This document shows positions 1 through 9,465 of a stretch of DNA of 64,000 nt, in pieces. Within the stretch, counting starts at the first letter, position 1; every line of letters begins with the position of its first letter. The translations under genes were made by a program, and so were the position numbers. Location of the stretch: the NCBI RefSeq assembly GCF_018982885.2, contig NZ_CP081848.1, positions 2,728,001 through 2,792,000 on the forward strand, written 5' to 3'. The notes under the pieces are model-generated. The model ran no database searches. It saw nothing but the letters and a program-made list of their open reading frames with translations, and had not been told where the DNA came from. The DNA comes from Polymorphobacter megasporae. GTDB lineage: Bacteria > Pseudomonadota > Alphaproteobacteria > Sphingomonadales > Sphingomonadaceae.

Positions 1-59
1 CGCTGGCGTCCGACCCTTCCGAAACGCCGGCCCCCGTCTGCAGCGACGCGCGGCGTTAG
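1..59 (+). CDS. C-terminal tail of an upstream gene (partial)
   Basis: From base 3 one frame is open from the window edge to a TAG at 57-59 and encodes a short tail ending in CSDARR. A TTG start for the next ORF follows one base later, which is the same stop-T-TTG arrangement seen between secG and its downstream transporter gene. Only 18 codons are visible, so no function can be given and the frame may be spurious. Confidence 0.3.
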   Translation, partial: LASDPSETPAPVCSDARR

Positions 60-60
60 T

Positions 61-285
61 TTGGCAGGGCTGGTCATCTTCGCGGTTGGGTTCACGATCT
101 GGGTTTCGGCCTTCACCGCGATGGCGTTGATGCATTGGATGCCGCGGGGACTACAGCGATTGGCGCTCGAGGCGGGGATGGCCCTTTCGCTTGGAGCTGT
201 CGCCGTCGACGCGATCATCGCGTGGCAGTTGACGCAGCGTCTTCACCGGGCGGCGCTTAGCGAGCCGGATCACGCCGACGGCTAA
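61..285 (+). CDS. Small predicted two-helix membrane protein
   Basis: This 74-residue ORF starts at a TTG. It contains two hydrophobic stretches, roughly residues 3-26 and 38-56, separated by a short basic loop, and ends in a polar tail. It stops 16 bases before the proposed comEC start, so it would lie in the same transcript. I recognise no family. The frame is also open upstream to base 1, so the true start could lie outside the window. The hydrophobic pattern and tight packing make it plausible, but coding is not proven. Confidence 0.4.
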   Translation: MAGLVIFAVGFTIWVSAFTAMALMHWMPRGLQRLALEAGMALSLGAVAVDAIIAWQLTQRLHRAALSEPDHADG

Positions 286-301
286 CCCAGCGGCAGGCAC
301 C

Positions 302-2506
302 ATTACAGCACGCTGGCCGCTGTTCGCGGGCTGGAGGACCGCGCTCGACTACTGGCTCGACAGCGAGCGCGCGCAGGTTCCGCTGTGGTCGCCGGTCGCG
401 TTCGGGCTCGGCATCACGCTGTATTTCATGCTGCCGTGGGAGAGCCAGCGGTTGGCGGCGGTGGTCGCCGCGCTCGGCGTCGCCGGGGCTGGGACGATCG
501 TCCGCGGCAGCGCCGGGCGGATGCTCGTGTGGGGCGGGGTGCTCGTCGCGCTCGGCATCAGTATCGCGGCGTGGCGCAGCGCCGACGTCGCGCTCCCCGT
601 CCTCCGCGACCGCTTCGAAGGCGAGGTCAGTGGCACCGTCGAGGCGGTCGAGATCCGCAGCGGGCGCGGGCAGGTCCGCTTCCAGCTCGCTCCCGACGAC
701 CCCGGCCTCCCGCCGCACGTCCGCATCAGCCTCAAGGCCAATGTCCCCGCCGGGCTGGTGCCGGGGGCGAAGGTGACGGTGCGCGCGATGCTGCTGCCGC
801 CCGCCGGGCCGAGCTTCCCCGGCGGTTACGACTTCGCCCGTCGCGAGTGGTTCGACCAGCTCGGTGCGACCGGTTACCCGCTCGGTCCGACCGTCATCAC
901 CCGCAAAGCACCGCCGCCCGCCGGGGTCGAAGCGTGGCTCGATGATCTCCGCGCGCGGCTGACGGTGCGGATCGAGACGGTGGTCGGCGGCGACGCCGGG
1001 GCGATCTCGGCGGCGTTCGTCACCGGCGACCAGGGCGGCATCTCGACCGCGACCAACCTCGCGATGCGCTATTCGGGAATGGCGCATTTGCTGTCGATCT
1101 CGGGGGTGCATATCGCGATCGTCGTCGGTGGGACGATGTGGATCACCCGCGCTTTGCTCGCGCTGAGCCCGTGGATCGCGCTGCGCTGGCCACTCAAGGC
1201 GATCTCGGCGGGGACGGCGGCGGTCGCGGGGATCGGCTACACGATCCTCGCGGGCGCGCAGGTGCCGACGGTGCGGTCATGCATCGGCACGGTGATCGTT
1301 CTGCTCGGAGTCATCATGGGGCGCGAGGCGCTGTCGCTGCGGCTGCTCGCGGGCGGCGGCTTCGTCATCATGGCGGTCCGCCCCGAGGCGCTGCTAGGGC
1401 CGAGCTTTCAGCTGACCTTTGCCGCGGTCACCGGGCTCGTCGCCTTGTTCAATTCGCGGCTCGGTCGCTGGCTGTCGGCGCCGCGGCAGAATGCGGGTTG
1501 GGTGTCGCGGACGCTCCAGCACCTCGCCGGGCTGCTCGTCACCGGGGTCATCGCCGAGGCGCTGCTATCAGCAACGGCGCTGTTCCACTTCAACCAGACC
1601 GGGGCGTACGGGGTGTTCGCCAACCTGCTCGCGATCCCGTGGACGAGCTTCGTCGTCATGCCGCTGCTCGTGGTCGCGCTGCTGCTCGACCCGCTCGGGA
1701 TCGCCGCCCCGGCGTGGTGGGCGCTCGGCAAGTCGATGGACGCGCTGATCGCGCTCGCGGTGTGGGTCGCCGGGTGGCCGGGGTCGGTCGTCCGGGTTGG
1801 GTTGATGCCGATTACCGCGTACGCGCTGCTCGTCGGCGGCGGGCTGTGGCTGTTCATCTGGCAGGGTCGCGCGCGCTGGCTCGGCGCGGTGCCGGTGGTG
1901 ATCGGTGCCGTGATGGCGCTGACCTCGCACCCGCCCGATCTGCTCGTCAGCGCCGACGGCCACCATGTCGCGGTTCTGCTCGACGCGTACGACGACGAGG
2001 GGCCGCGGCTGGCGCTGCTCCGCGACCGTACCGGCGACTATCTCCGCGACGTCTGGGGCGGGGTCACCGCGTCGACCGCCGACGCCGCGATCGCCGACCT
2101 GCCGAATGCCGACTGCACCGTCGACGCCTGCGTCGCGCGGGTCGGCACCGGGCGGAGCGCGATCCGGCTGCTGGCGACGCTGTCGAAGGACCGGATCGGC
2201 CAGCCGAAGTTCGGCCCGGCGTGCGCCGCCGCCGACATCGTCGTCAGCGAACGGCGTCTCCCCGGCTGGTGCAAACCGCGCTGGCTCAAGCTCGACCGGA
2301 CCGCGCTCGAAACGAGCGGCGCGGTTGCGATCTGGCTCGCGGGGCGGCGGGTCGAGACCGTCGGCGAACTGACCGGCGACCATCCGTGGATGCCTCAGCC
2401 GCGTGTCTGGCGACCTCGCGCCGGGGGCGCGAGCGGTGCCGGGCGGGCTTTGCGCGCAGGCCGACCCGCAGAGGCCGCGCCGAACCCGGACGAGCCTACC
2501 TATTGA
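302..2506 (+). CDS. comEC: ComEC/Rec2 family DNA-uptake channel protein
   Basis: ComEC is the inner-membrane channel that passes single-stranded transforming DNA into the cytoplasm. The protein shows an N-terminal soluble domain (about residues 90-200), a polytopic competence domain with the family segment MAHLLSISGVHIAIV, and a C-terminal region that looks like a reduced beta-lactamase-like domain. The first ATG is at 428, but family-like sequence (WLDSERAQVPLW and the first membrane helix) continues in frame upstream, with no ATG, GTG or TTG back to a stop at 230. An ATT at 302 preceded by AGG four bases away is the best start. The family is firm; the start is inferred. Confidence 0.9.
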   Translation: MTARWPLFAGWRTALDYWLDSERAQVPLWSPVAFGLGITLYFMLPWESQRLAAVVAALGVAGAGTIVRGSAGRMLVWGGVLVALGISIAAWRSADVALPVLRDRFEGEVSGTVEAVEIRSGRGQVRFQLAPDDPGLPPHVRISLKANVPAGLVPGAKVTVRAMLLPPAGPSFPGGYDFARREWFDQLGATGYPLGPTVITRKAPPPAGVEAWLDDLRARLTVRIETVVGGDAGAISAAFVTGDQGGISTATNLAMRYSGMAHLLSISGVHIAIVVGGTMWITRALLALSPWIALRWPLKAISAGTAAVAGIGYTILAGAQVPTVRSCIGTVIVLLGVIMGREALSLRLLAGGGFVIMAVRPEALLGPSFQLTFAAVTGLVALFNSRLGRWLSAPRQNAGWVSRTLQHLAGLLVTGVIAEALLSATALFHFNQTGAYGVFANLLAIPWTSFVVMPLLVVALLLDPLGIAAPAWWALGKSMDALIALAVWVAGWPGSVVRVGLMPITAYALLVGGGLWLFIWQGRARWLGAVPVVIGAVMALTSHPPDLLVSADGHHVAVLLDAYDDEGPRLALLRDRTGDYLRDVWGGVTASTADAAIADLPNADCTVDACVARVGTGRSAIRLLATLSKDRIGQPKFGPACAAADIVVSERRLPGWCKPRWLKLDRTALETSGAVAIWLAGRRVETVGELTGDHPWMPQPRVWRPRAGGASGAGRALRAGRPAEAAPNPDEPTY

Positions 2507-2588
2507 GTAAGGCAAGCGACCGCATTGCTCGACTGCCGGCTTCGCGAACGATGCACGCGTAGCGTCCAGCTATAGCTCGTGTTCGTGG

Positions 2589-2882
2589 TCAACCATGTGA
2601 TGTGAACGCGAACATATCGCCCGAGGTCGCCGCAAGCCGTGCGGCCTTGTAAGGCGCATAATCCGGGTCCGAAATAAAGTCCTCGGTCGCGGCTCGTGAG
2701 GGAAATGTCAGCAAAACGATCGAGTCGAGATCCGGCCCGTCACCTTCGAACCGCCGAATGCTTTCCGACACCGCGAAGTACGCGCCACCGTGCTTACGGA
2801 TAATCGCCGGTACGTTCGCTGCGTAATTCTCTACCCATGACATGTCGTGGACCTTGATCGTCACCAGAACAAACTCGGCCAT
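2589..2882 (-). CDS. DUF1330 family protein
   Basis: This 97-residue protein matches the small alpha/beta-barrel DUF1330 family (dimeric ferredoxin-like fold, no established reaction). Family-like features are the start MAEFVLVTIKVHD, the central segment with GGAYFAV, and SIVLLTFPSRAATEDFISDPDYAPYK, where the S/D-Y-x-P motif is typical. It is convergent with comEC and has about 450 bases of apparently non-coding DNA upstream, so it is probably monocistronic. Family assignment is fairly sure; the cellular role is unknown. Confidence 0.75.
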   Translation of the reverse strand: MAEFVLVTIKVHDMSWVENYAANVPAIIRKHGGAYFAVSESIRRFEGDGPDLDSIVLLTFPSRAATEDFISDPDYAPYKAARLAATSGDMFAFTSHG

Positions 2883-3332
2883 TGCGCACCCCTCGTTGCA
2901 ACTCGCATCTGTCGACGATTCTAACTATCCAAAGTGGATATCGCCGCATTGCTGATATGCGATATTTGAGGAATGAGATTTAGGCGTGCATTTCGACCGT
3001 CGCATTTAGCGATGGTGAGGTCAGCGCTGGCCAGTATGCCTTCGCCTAATCGATCGCCAGCATTCAGATTTCGTACATTGCGGCATGAAGTTTCAGCGGC
3101 GTCATTCGCTTCGGTCCTGCGTCGCCGCGACTAGCCACCATCACGGCGGACTATGCCATCAGCCTGGACGCCGCGATGTGACCCATCGTAAGTTCTAGCT
3201 TACAGAGGCGGATTAATTCTTCCTAAAGTCGATAATTCTGCCGCGATTGCTCGAACTGCTAGAGACAAACCGCCGGGAACGCCGACAACAAATGTCAGCC
3301 CGCTAAACGCCGGATCGCGAGGTCGATCTTCG
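2883..3332. other. Intergenic stretch with no convincing gene
   Basis: About 450 bases between the DUF1330 gene start and the lexA stop. It is less GC-rich than the flanks and contains only short ORFs without family resemblance, one of which overlaps the lexA 3' end in another frame. I see no tRNA, obvious terminator or strong repeat. The DUF1330 promoter must lie near its right-hand part. Confidence 0.5.
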
Positions 3333-4016
3333 TCAGGCGTATCGGCGCAACAGTCCCGCAAGCTTGCCCTGTACGCGCACCCGCGACGGCAGATAGCGCT
3401 GGGTCGAATACATCGTGTTCGCCGGTTCGAGCTCGACCATACCCTTGGCATGCTTCAGGATCTTGAGCGTCGCGTCGTTGCCGTCGACCAGCGCAACGAC
3501 AATGTCGCCATCGCGGGCGGTGTCGCAGCGACGGACCAGTGCGTAATCGCCGTCTAGGATACCCGCATCGACCATCGAGTCCCCCGATACTTCGAGCGCA
3601 TAGTGATCCCCCGGCCCGAGCAGCGCTGCCGGAACCGACAGCAACCGGTCGTCCTCGAACGCTTCGATCGGTTGCCCGGCGGCAATCCGGCCATGAAGTG
3701 CGAGCGTGACGATATCGTTCGCCGGGGCCACCGGTGCCACCCGCTTGCGGAAGTCGGCGTGGACGACCTCGCCCTTGGGCGCACTTACAGCGCGCTGGAC
3801 CGCATCGGGCATGCGCAGCACTTCTAGGGCACGCGCGCGGTTCGGCAGGCGGCGGATGAAGGCGCGTTCCTCGAGCGCGTTGATCAGGCGGTGAACCCCC
3901 GACTTCGACTTGAGCGCCAGCGCCTCCTTCATCTCCTCGAACGACGGCGACACACCACTCTCGTTCAAGCGCCCGTTGATAAATGTCAGCAGGTCATGTT
4001 GCTTGCGCGTGAGCAC
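3333..4016 (-). CDS. lexA: LexA repressor, SOS regulator and autoprotease
   Basis: LexA represses SOS genes and is inactivated by RecA-stimulated self-cleavage. At 227 residues it has the usual length. The N-terminal winged helix-turn-helix spans about residues 1-65 ([12 protein letters not shown], then [11 protein letters not shown]). The cleavage bond is Ala113-Gly114 in RIAAGQP, and the serine-lysine dyad is Ser147 (SGDSMVD) and Lys185 (DATLKIL). Its own upstream LexA box indicates autoregulation. It follows moeA in the same direction but has its own operator in the 35-base gap, so it can be expressed separately. Confidence 0.97.
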   Translation of the reverse strand: MLTRKQHDLLTFINGRLNESGVSPSFEEMKEALALKSKSGVHRLINALEERAFIRRLPNRARALEVLRMPDAVQRAVSAPKGEVVHADFRKRVAPVAPANDIVTLALHGRIAAGQPIEAFEDDRLLSVPAALLGPGDHYALEVSGDSMVDAGILDGDYALVRRCDTARDGDIVVALVDGNDATLKILKHAKGMVELEPANTMYSTQRYLPSRVRVQGKLAGLLRRYA

Positions 4017-4034
4017 TGTCGTTCTCCATCCCAG

Positions 4035-4049
4035 GAACCGATGCAGAAC
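4035..4049 (-). promoter_or_regulatory. LexA (SOS) box of lexA
   Basis: On the minus strand this reads GTTC-TGCATCG-GTTC, an exact match to the alphaproteobacterial SOS box GTTC-N7-GTTC. It lies 18 bases upstream of the lexA ATG and just past the moeA stop, the position expected for autorepression. Confidence 0.85.
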
Positions 4050-4051
4050 GT

Positions 4052-5254
4052 TTAGGCAACACTAGATATGGTGTCAAGCATGATGCAGTCCACCATCGCA
4101 CCCGATTTGGTTGCTTCGGCATACGGTTCGCGGACGATCAGGACATTGCTGTCGGCGAGGACGCGGAGCATCGCGCTGTCCTGTGCCGACGCGGGTGCAA
4201 CGACGCCATCGATCAGCCGGGCGCGGAGATAGTCGCGGCGGGGCCCGTTGGCTTCGAGGTCGACGCCGAGCCGGGCGGGGACGCTGCCCGGCAGGGGATA
4301 GAGGTCGCCACCGAGCGCGCGGAGCAACGGCACGACAAATAGCGTTGCGCAGACGAACGCCGACACTGGGTTACCCGGCAGCCCGACGACGCGGGTCGCG
4401 CCAAGCATCCCGGCGAGCATCGGCTTGCCGGGCCGGAGCGCTATCCGCCAGAAGTCGATCGTCGCGCCCATCTCGCGGAGGACCGGCTGGACTAGGTCGT
4501 GGTCGCCGACCGACGCGCCGCCGATCGTAACGAGGACGTCGGCGTCGGCCTGCGCCGCGATCGCGGCGGTCAGCGCCTCGCGTGTGTCGGCGACGATGCC
4601 GCCGTCGATGACATCGGCGTATTTGCCGAGTAGCGCGGTGAGCATGACGCCGTTCGAGCTGACGATCTGGCTCGGCCCCGGCGCGACCCCGGGCGTTACG
4701 AGCTCATCGCCGGTGGCGAGGATCGCGACGCGCGGGCGGCGGTGGACGGGGAGGGCGGCGTATCCGGCGGCGGCAGCGACGCCGATCCGCGCCGGGGTGA
4801 CACGTGATCCCGCTGCCGCAACCGACTGTCCGGCGGCGAAATCTAATCCTGCGCGACGGATGTGCGCGCCCTCGCGCGGCGGCCCGTCGCCGGTTAGAGT
4901 GACGATGTCACCATCGCGCGCCACGTCCTCCTGGACAACGACGGTGTCGGCCCCGGCGGGCAGCGGCGCGCCGGTGAGGATGCGGACGGTCTCACCGGGA
5001 CCGACATGGCCCGCAAAGCTGCGCCCCGCCGCGCTCTCGCCGGTCAGCCGCCACGGCCCGGCGCGGTCGGCCCAGCGAATCGCGTAGCCGTCCATCGCCG
5101 ACGCGGCGAACGGCGGCTGGGTGAGCTTGGCGACGACGTCGGCGGCGAGAATGCGGCCCAGCGCGGCGGCGAAGGGAACGGTTTCGGCGGGGAGGGGAAC
5201 GACCCCATTGAGCAGCCGCGCCTGCGCCTCGTCGACGCCAAGCAACGGCTTCAC
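4052..5254 (-). CDS. moeA: Molybdopterin molybdenumtransferase MoeA
   Basis: MoeA inserts molybdate into adenylylated molybdopterin, the last common step of molybdenum cofactor synthesis. The 400-residue protein has family hallmarks: the N-terminal [26 protein letters not shown], and the MPTB-like core with [18 protein letters not shown] and GLPGNPVSA. Its start overlaps the moaC stop by four bases (ATGA), so the two are translationally coupled. It is the last gene of the trpC-moaC-moeA run before lexA. Confidence 0.95.
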   Translation of the reverse strand: MKPLLGVDEAQARLLNGVVPLPAETVPFAAALGRILAADVVAKLTQPPFAASAMDGYAIRWADRAGPWRLTGESAAGRSFAGHVGPGETVRILTGAPLPAGADTVVVQEDVARDGDIVTLTGDGPPREGAHIRRAGLDFAAGQSVAAAGSRVTPARIGVAAAAGYAALPVHRRPRVAILATGDELVTPGVAPGPSQIVSSNGVMLTALLGKYADVIDGGIVADTREALTAAIAAQADADVLVTIGGASVGDHDLVQPVLREMGATIDFWRIALRPGKPMLAGMLGATRVVGLPGNPVSAFVCATLFVVPLLRALGGDLYPLPGSVPARLGVDLEANGPRRDYLRARLIDGVVAPASAQDSAMLRVLADSNVLIVREPYAEATKSGAMVDCIMLDTISSVA

Positions 5255-5745
5255 TCGGCGGTATCCGTGTCGCCGTCGACGCGGGCGCTCCAGTCACCCG
5301 ACTTGCCGCCGCGCTTGGCGAGCAGGCGGATGCCGCCGATCGTCATGCCGCGGTCCATGCTCTTCGCCATGTCGTAGACAGTCAGCAGCGCGACCGAGAC
5401 CGCGGTCAGCGCCTCCATCTCGACCCCGGTATTGTGTGTCGTGCGGACCGTCGCGGTGGCGCGGATGCCCTTATCCTCGATGACAAGGTCGACCTCCATC
5501 CCGCTGATCGGCAAGGGATGGCATAGCGGAATCAGCTCGGCGGTGCGCTTCGCCGCCATGATCCCGGCGACGCGCGAGACGGCGATAACGTCGCCCTTGG
5601 CGAGGCTTGCGGAGCGGATCGCGGCGAGGGCGGTGTGGGCAATCCTGATCGTTCCCTCGGCGACGGCGATGCGCCCGGTAACGGCCTTGCCCGAGACGTC
5701 GACCATCCGCGCCTCGCCGGCGGGGTTGAGATGCGTCAGCGTCAT
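5251..5745 (-). CDS. moaC: Cyclic pyranopterin monophosphate synthase MoaC
   Basis: MoaC converts the cyclic GTP intermediate made by MoaA to cyclic pyranopterin monophosphate. The 164-residue protein begins [16 protein letters not shown] and contains the strongly conserved IPLCHPLPI and [24 protein letters not shown] segments with the DMAK active-site lysine region. It overlaps trpC upstream and moeA downstream by four bases each. No moaA is present in the window. Confidence 0.95.
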   Translation of the reverse strand: MTLTHLNPAGEARMVDVSGKAVTGRIAVAEGTIRIAHTALAAIRSASLAKGDVIAVSRVAGIMAAKRTAELIPLCHPLPISGMEVDLVIEDKGIRATATVRTTHNTGVEMEALTAVSVALLTVYDMAKSMDRGMTIGGIRLLAKRGGKSGDWSARVDGDTDTAE

Positions 5746-6530
5746 GCGGCGAGCAGGGTGCGGGTCGCCGCCTCGATGTCGGGGCAGCGCATCAGGCTCT
5801 CGCCGACGAGGAAGGCGCGGACGCCGTGTGCGGCCATTGCGGCGAGGTCAGCGGGGCCGGTCAGCCCGCTCTCGGCGACGACGGTGGCCCCCGGCGGGAT
5901 GCGCCCCACAAGCTCGTAGGTTCGCGCGAAGTCGACCGAGAAGTCGCGCAGGTCGCGGTTATTGACCCCGATCAGGCGACTCCGCAGTCCAAGCGCACGG
6001 TCGAGTTCGGCGTCGTCGTGGACCTCGACGAGCACGTCCATTCCGCGCTCGAGCGCCGCCGCCTCGATCTCGGCCATCGCATTGTCGTCGAGCGCGGCGA
6101 CGATGATGAGGATCGCGTCGGCGCCGATGCTCCGCGCTTCGGCGACCTGCCACGGGTCGAGCATGAAGTCCTTGCGCAGGACGGGAAGGGTGCACGCGGC
6201 GCGGGCGGCGACGAGATAGTCGTCGTGTCCCTGGAAATAAGGCGCGTCGGTCAGCACCGACAGGCAAGCGGCACCCCCGGCTTGATAGGCGCGGGCGTGC
6301 GCGGCAGGGTCGAAGTCGCCGCGGATGACGCCCTTCGACGGCGATGCCTTCTTGACCTCGGCGATCAGCGCAAAGCCGGTCGCGGCGGTTCGGTCGAGCG
6401 CGGCGCGGAAGCCGCGTGGCGCGGTCTGCGCGGCGGCGGCGCGGTCGAGATCGGCGAACGACGCCAGCGCCTTGCGGCGGGCGACTTCGGTGCGCGTCGT
6501 GGCGCAGATGCGGGCAAGGATATCGGACAT
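5742..6530 (-). CDS. trpC: Indole-3-glycerol-phosphate synthase
   Basis: TrpC closes the indole ring of tryptophan biosynthesis from the carboxyphenylamino-deoxyribulose phosphate intermediate. The TIM barrel shows [46 protein letters not shown] and VAESGL, all standard substrate-binding motifs. I start it at MSDILARI (ATG at 6530) because the frame extends 13 codons further upstream without family resemblance. It is separated from trpD by a plus-strand hydrolase gene, so the trp cluster is not a single transcript here. Confidence 0.95.
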   Translation of the reverse strand: MSDILARICATTRTEVARRKALASFADLDRAAAAQTAPRGFRAALDRTAATGFALIAEVKKASPSKGVIRGDFDPAAHARAYQAGGAACLSVLTDAPYFQGHDDYLVAARAACTLPVLRKDFMLDPWQVAEARSIGADAILIIVAALDDNAMAEIEAAALERGMDVLVEVHDDAELDRALGLRSRLIGVNNRDLRDFSVDFARTYELVGRIPPGATVVAESGLTGPADLAAMAAHGVRAFLVGESLMRCPDIEAATRTLLAA

Positions 6531-6650
6531 GACGCGTGTGTAGAACGGACCGGCGCGCCACGGAAGCATGGTGGACGCTTCGCCTCATCCGAGCGGCGAC
6601 GTCGATTGGTGCCTTGCCCGAGACTGCCGCAGAACCTTCACCGAACGATG

Positions 6651-6664
6651 GTACCATGTGGTAC
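6651..6664. promoter_or_regulatory. Inverted repeat, candidate operator
   Basis: A perfect 6-bp inverted repeat with a 2-base centre (GTACCA-TG-TGGTAC) lies about 55 bases upstream of the hydrolase start, between divergent trpC and the hydrolase. The size and position suit a dimeric repressor site. No regulator gene is adjacent, so the function is inferred only from symmetry. Confidence 0.35.
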
Positions 6665-6717
6665 GTTAGTCCGAGTGATTCGCCTGCGGGGGGGCCCGCA
6701 CACGACCGAGGGAGACG

Positions 6718-7551
6718 ATGATGACGACGATCACCACCACCGACGGCACTGCAATCTTCTACAAGGATTGGGGTCCGAAAGACGCGCCGGTCATCGCCTT
6801 CCACCACGGCTGGCCGCTGAGTTCAGACGACTGGGACAACCAGATGATGTTCTTCCTCGGCCACGGCTTCCGCGTCGTCGCGCACGATCGCCGCGGCCAC
6901 GGCCGCTCGGCGCAGGTTAGCGATGGCCACGACATGGACCATTATGCCGCCGACTCCGCCGCGGTTGCCGACGCGCTCGACTTGCACGACGCGGTCCACA
7001 TCGGCCACTCGACCGGCGGCGGCGAGGTCGTCCGCTACGTCGCGCGCGCCGCGCCGGGCCGCGTGTCGAAGGCGGCGATCATCAGCGCGGTGCCGCCGCT
7101 GATGCTCAAGACCGAGGCCAACCCCGAAGGCACGCCGATGGAGGTGTTCGACGGCTTCCGCAACGGCACCGCCGCCATCCGCGCGCAGCTGTACGTCGAT
7201 ATTCCGGCCGGCCCGTTCTTCGGCTACAACCGCCCCGGCGCGACCCCCAGCCAGGGCGTCATCGACAATTGGTGGCGGCAGGGGATGATGGGGAGCATCA
7301 AGGCGCATTACGACGGCGTCAAGGCGTTCTCCGAGACCGACTTCACCGAGGATTTGAAGTCGATCGACGTGCCGGTTCTCGTCATGCACAGCACCGACGA
7401 CCAGATCGTCCCCTACGCCGACGCCGGGCCGAAGGCGGCGGCGTTGCTCAAGCACGGGACGTTCAAGAGCTACGACGGCATGCCGCACGGGATGCACACG
7501 ACGCACGCCGACATCATCAACGCCGACCTGCTTGCGTTCATCCGCGGGTAG
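6718..7551 (+). CDS. Alpha/beta hydrolase, cofactor-free haloperoxidase type
   Basis: The 277-residue protein resembles the non-heme chloroperoxidase/bromoperoxidase-like group of alpha/beta hydrolases, most of which act as esterases or perhydrolases. The nucleophile elbow is GHSTGGGE (Ser98), the acid is in HSTDDQIVP (about Asp228) and the base is in GMPHGMH (His257). The oxyanion region is [12 protein letters not shown] good GGGAGA ribosome site precedes a double ATG at 6718/6721. It sits on the opposite strand between trpD and trpC and looks like an insertion into that cluster. The physiological substrate is unknown. Confidence 0.85.
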   Translation: MMTTITTTDGTAIFYKDWGPKDAPVIAFHHGWPLSSDDWDNQMMFFLGHGFRVVAHDRRGHGRSAQVSDGHDMDHYAADSAAVADALDLHDAVHIGHSTGGGEVVRYVARAAPGRVSKAAIISAVPPLMLKTEANPEGTPMEVFDGFRNGTAAIRAQLYVDIPAGPFFGYNRPGATPSQGVIDNWWRQGMMGSIKAHYDGVKAFSETDFTEDLKSIDVPVLVMHSTDDQIVPYADAGPKAAALLKHGTFKSYDGMPHGMHTTHADIINADLLAFIRG

Positions 7552-7560
7552 AAGCGCTGC

Positions 7561-8538
7561 TCAGGCCGCGATCCACGCCGCAAGCAGCCGCGCTGCTGCT
7601 CCGCTGTCGATCGCGGCTGTTGCCTGCTCGACCCCGGTGCGCCAGTCATCAGCCACGCCCGCGACTCGGAGTGCAGCGCTGGCGTTGAACAACACTGCGT
7701 CGCGGTACGCCCCCGCCTCACCGCCAAGCAGCCGGGTCAGCGCGGCGGCATTGTAGGCGGCGCTGCCTCCGCGCAGTGCCGATAGCGGGTGGTGGGGCAG
7801 GCCGGCTGTCTCGGGGGTGACGCGCTCGCTCGCTCCGCCGACCCATAACACTGTGCTCGGGCCGTCGACGGACAGTTCGTCGAGCGGTTCGTCACCCGCG
7901 ACGAGCAAGGTTGCATCGGTGCCGAGGATCTCGATCGCGCCCGCGAAAATGCCGAGGAAGCCCGGGCGGGCGACGCCGATCAGTTGGCGACCGACGCGCG
8001 CCGGGTTGGCGGCGGGGCCGGTCAGGTTGAGCACCGTGCGTCGTCCGATCGCGCGGCGGACCGGCGCGAGCTTGACAAGTGCGGGGTGGTGCGCCTGCGC
8101 GAACAGGAAGGCGATGCCAAGCCGGTCGAGTGTCTGCTCGGCGGCGGCGGATGCGCGGTCGAGGTCGAGGCCCAGCGCCTCGAGCGTGTCGGCGGCACCG
8201 GCCTGCGACGAGGCGGCGCGGTTGCCGTGCTTGGCGACCGGCACCCCCGCCGCCGCGACGACGATCGCGACCGCGGTCGAGACGTTGAGCGAGTGGCTGC
8301 CGTCACCACCGGTGCCGCAGACGTCGATCGCGCCAGGGGGGGCTTTGACCGTGATCATCCGGTCGCGCATCGCCTGCGCCGCGGCGGCGATCTCGATGCT
8401 CGTCTCGTCGCGCGCCGCCATGTCGGTGAGGAAGCGCCGCGCCTCGTCGAAGTCGGGGCCGCCGTCGAACAGCAGCGCGAATGCGCTCGCCGCCTCGTCC
8501 GCCGCCAGCGGTGCCCGCGCGTCGGGAAGCCGGATCAC
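7561..8538 (-). CDS. trpD: Anthranilate phosphoribosyltransferase
   Basis: TrpD transfers phosphoribose from PRPP to anthranilate. The 325-residue protein carries the PRPP-binding [14 protein letters not shown], the [12 protein letters not shown] motif and the [22 protein letters not shown] segment. Its start overlaps the trpG stop by four bases. It ends ten bases from the convergent hydrolase gene. Confidence 0.95.
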   Translation of the reverse strand: MIRLPDARAPLAADEAASAFALLFDGGPDFDEARRFLTDMAARDETSIEIAAAAQAMRDRMITVKAPPGAIDVCGTGGDGSHSLNVSTAVAIVVAAAGVPVAKHGNRAASSQAGAADTLEALGLDLDRASAAAEQTLDRLGIAFLFAQAHHPALVKLAPVRRAIGRRTVLNLTGPAANPARVGRQLIGVARPGFLGIFAGAIEILGTDATLLVAGDEPLDELSVDGPSTVLWVGGASERVTPETAGLPHHPLSALRGGSAAYNAAALTRLLGGEAGAYRDAVLFNASAALRVAGVADDWRTGVEQATAAIDSGAAARLLAAWIAA

Positions 8539-9149
8539 GCCGCGGCGCGGGTGATGGTCGGGACGCCCGCGAGCGCGAGGAAATTGGCGAGGAGCGCGTG
8601 GCCATGCTCGCTGGCGATGCTCTCGGGGTGGAATTGGACGCCGTGGATCGGCAGCGTCCGATGGCGCAGGCCCATGATCGTCGCGGCGGCCGCTCCATCA
8701 ACAACGACGTGCGCGTTGGCGATCAGCACCTCAGGCAGCGTCGCCGCCTCGACGATCAGCGAGTGGTAGCGCGTCGCAACGAACGGCGAGGGCAGGGAGG
8801 CGAAGACGCCGCTGCCGTCGTGGACCACCTCCGACGTCTTGCCGTGCATCAACTGCGCCGCGCGGATAACCCGCCCGCCGAACGCCTCGCCGATCGCCTG
8901 ATGCCCGAGGCAAACCCCAAGCAACGGCGTCCCGGCATCCGCCGCTGCCGCGATCAGGTCGAGGCAAACCCCGGCCTGCGCGGGAGCACACGGCCCCGGC
9001 GACAGCACGATCGCCTGCGGACGGAGCGCGAGTGCCTGCGCGGCGCTGACCGCGTCGTTGCGCACCACCTCGACTGCCGCCCCAAGCTCGAGGAGGTAGT
9101 GGACGAGGTTGTAGGTGAAGCTGTCGTAGTTATCGATGACGAGGATCAT
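8535..9149 (-). CDS. trpG: Anthranilate synthase glutamine amidotransferase subunit
   Basis: TrpG supplies ammonia from glutamine to TrpE for anthranilate formation. The 204-residue class I amidotransferase begins [18 protein letters not shown], has its nucleophile Cys80 in [15 protein letters not shown] and its His-Glu pair in GVQFHPESI. It may also serve p-aminobenzoate synthesis, as is common when there is one such gene; that is inference. It is coupled to trpD but is separated from trpE by about 1 kb that includes opposite-strand genes. Confidence 0.94.
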   Translation of the reverse strand: MILVIDNYDSFTYNLVHYLLELGAAVEVVRNDAVSAAQALALRPQAIVLSPGPCAPAQAGVCLDLIAAAADAGTPLLGVCLGHQAIGEAFGGRVIRAAQLMHGKTSEVVHDGSGVFASLPSPFVATRYHSLIVEAATLPEVLIANAHVVVDGAAAATIMGLRHRTLPIHGVQFHPESIASEHGHALLANFLALAGVPTITRAAA

Positions 9150-9242
9150 GGGGCGGACTTACACCGGGTGTGTGGCGGCGTCATCCAAGGAGATTGCCGC
9201 TTCGGCAAACATGGTGTGCTACAAATTTCTGATCGATCGAGG

Positions 9243-9464
9243 ATGAGTTGGATCAACACGGTATCGATCTCCCCGAAGTTCCCGGTCGTGATCCCGCGTA
9301 AGATACGCGAGGACATAAAATTTCGCCCGGGTCAGAAGCTTCAGGCGCTCAACGTCGGCGGCGTCATTCAACTCGTGCCGATCATGTCGCTGGAAGACGC
9401 TCGAGAGTTCCTCGGGCCGTGCGACAAGCCTTTCGTCCGCGAGAAAGCTGAACGCGAATTTTGA
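9243..9464 (+). CDS. AbrB/MazE-type antitoxin-like DNA-binding protein
   Basis: This 73-residue ORF starts at ATG 9243 and matches the SpoVT/AbrB swapped-hairpin fold: TVSISPKFPVVIPRKIRE followed by RPGQKLQAL and a beta strand IQLVPI. The C-terminal part (SLEDAREFLG) would be the toxin-binding tail. It precedes a broken VapC-like PIN gene on the same strand, so it is the antitoxin half of a VapBC-type pair. The ORF looks intact. It lies between trpG and trpE on the opposite strand. Confidence 0.8.
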   Translation: MSWINTVSISPKFPVVIPRKIREDIKFRPGQKLQALNVGGVIQLVPIMSLEDAREFLGPCDKPFVREKAEREF

Positions 9465-9465
9465 C

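Noticed and set aside
257-1111. An antisense 284-codon ORF over comEC
   Set aside because: Arg/His/Asp-rich shadow with no motif; the comEC frame is strongly supported.
7875-7890. A second GTTC...GTTC pair that could be an SOS box
   Set aside because: The spacing is eight bases, not seven, and it lies within the trpD coding sequence far from any start.
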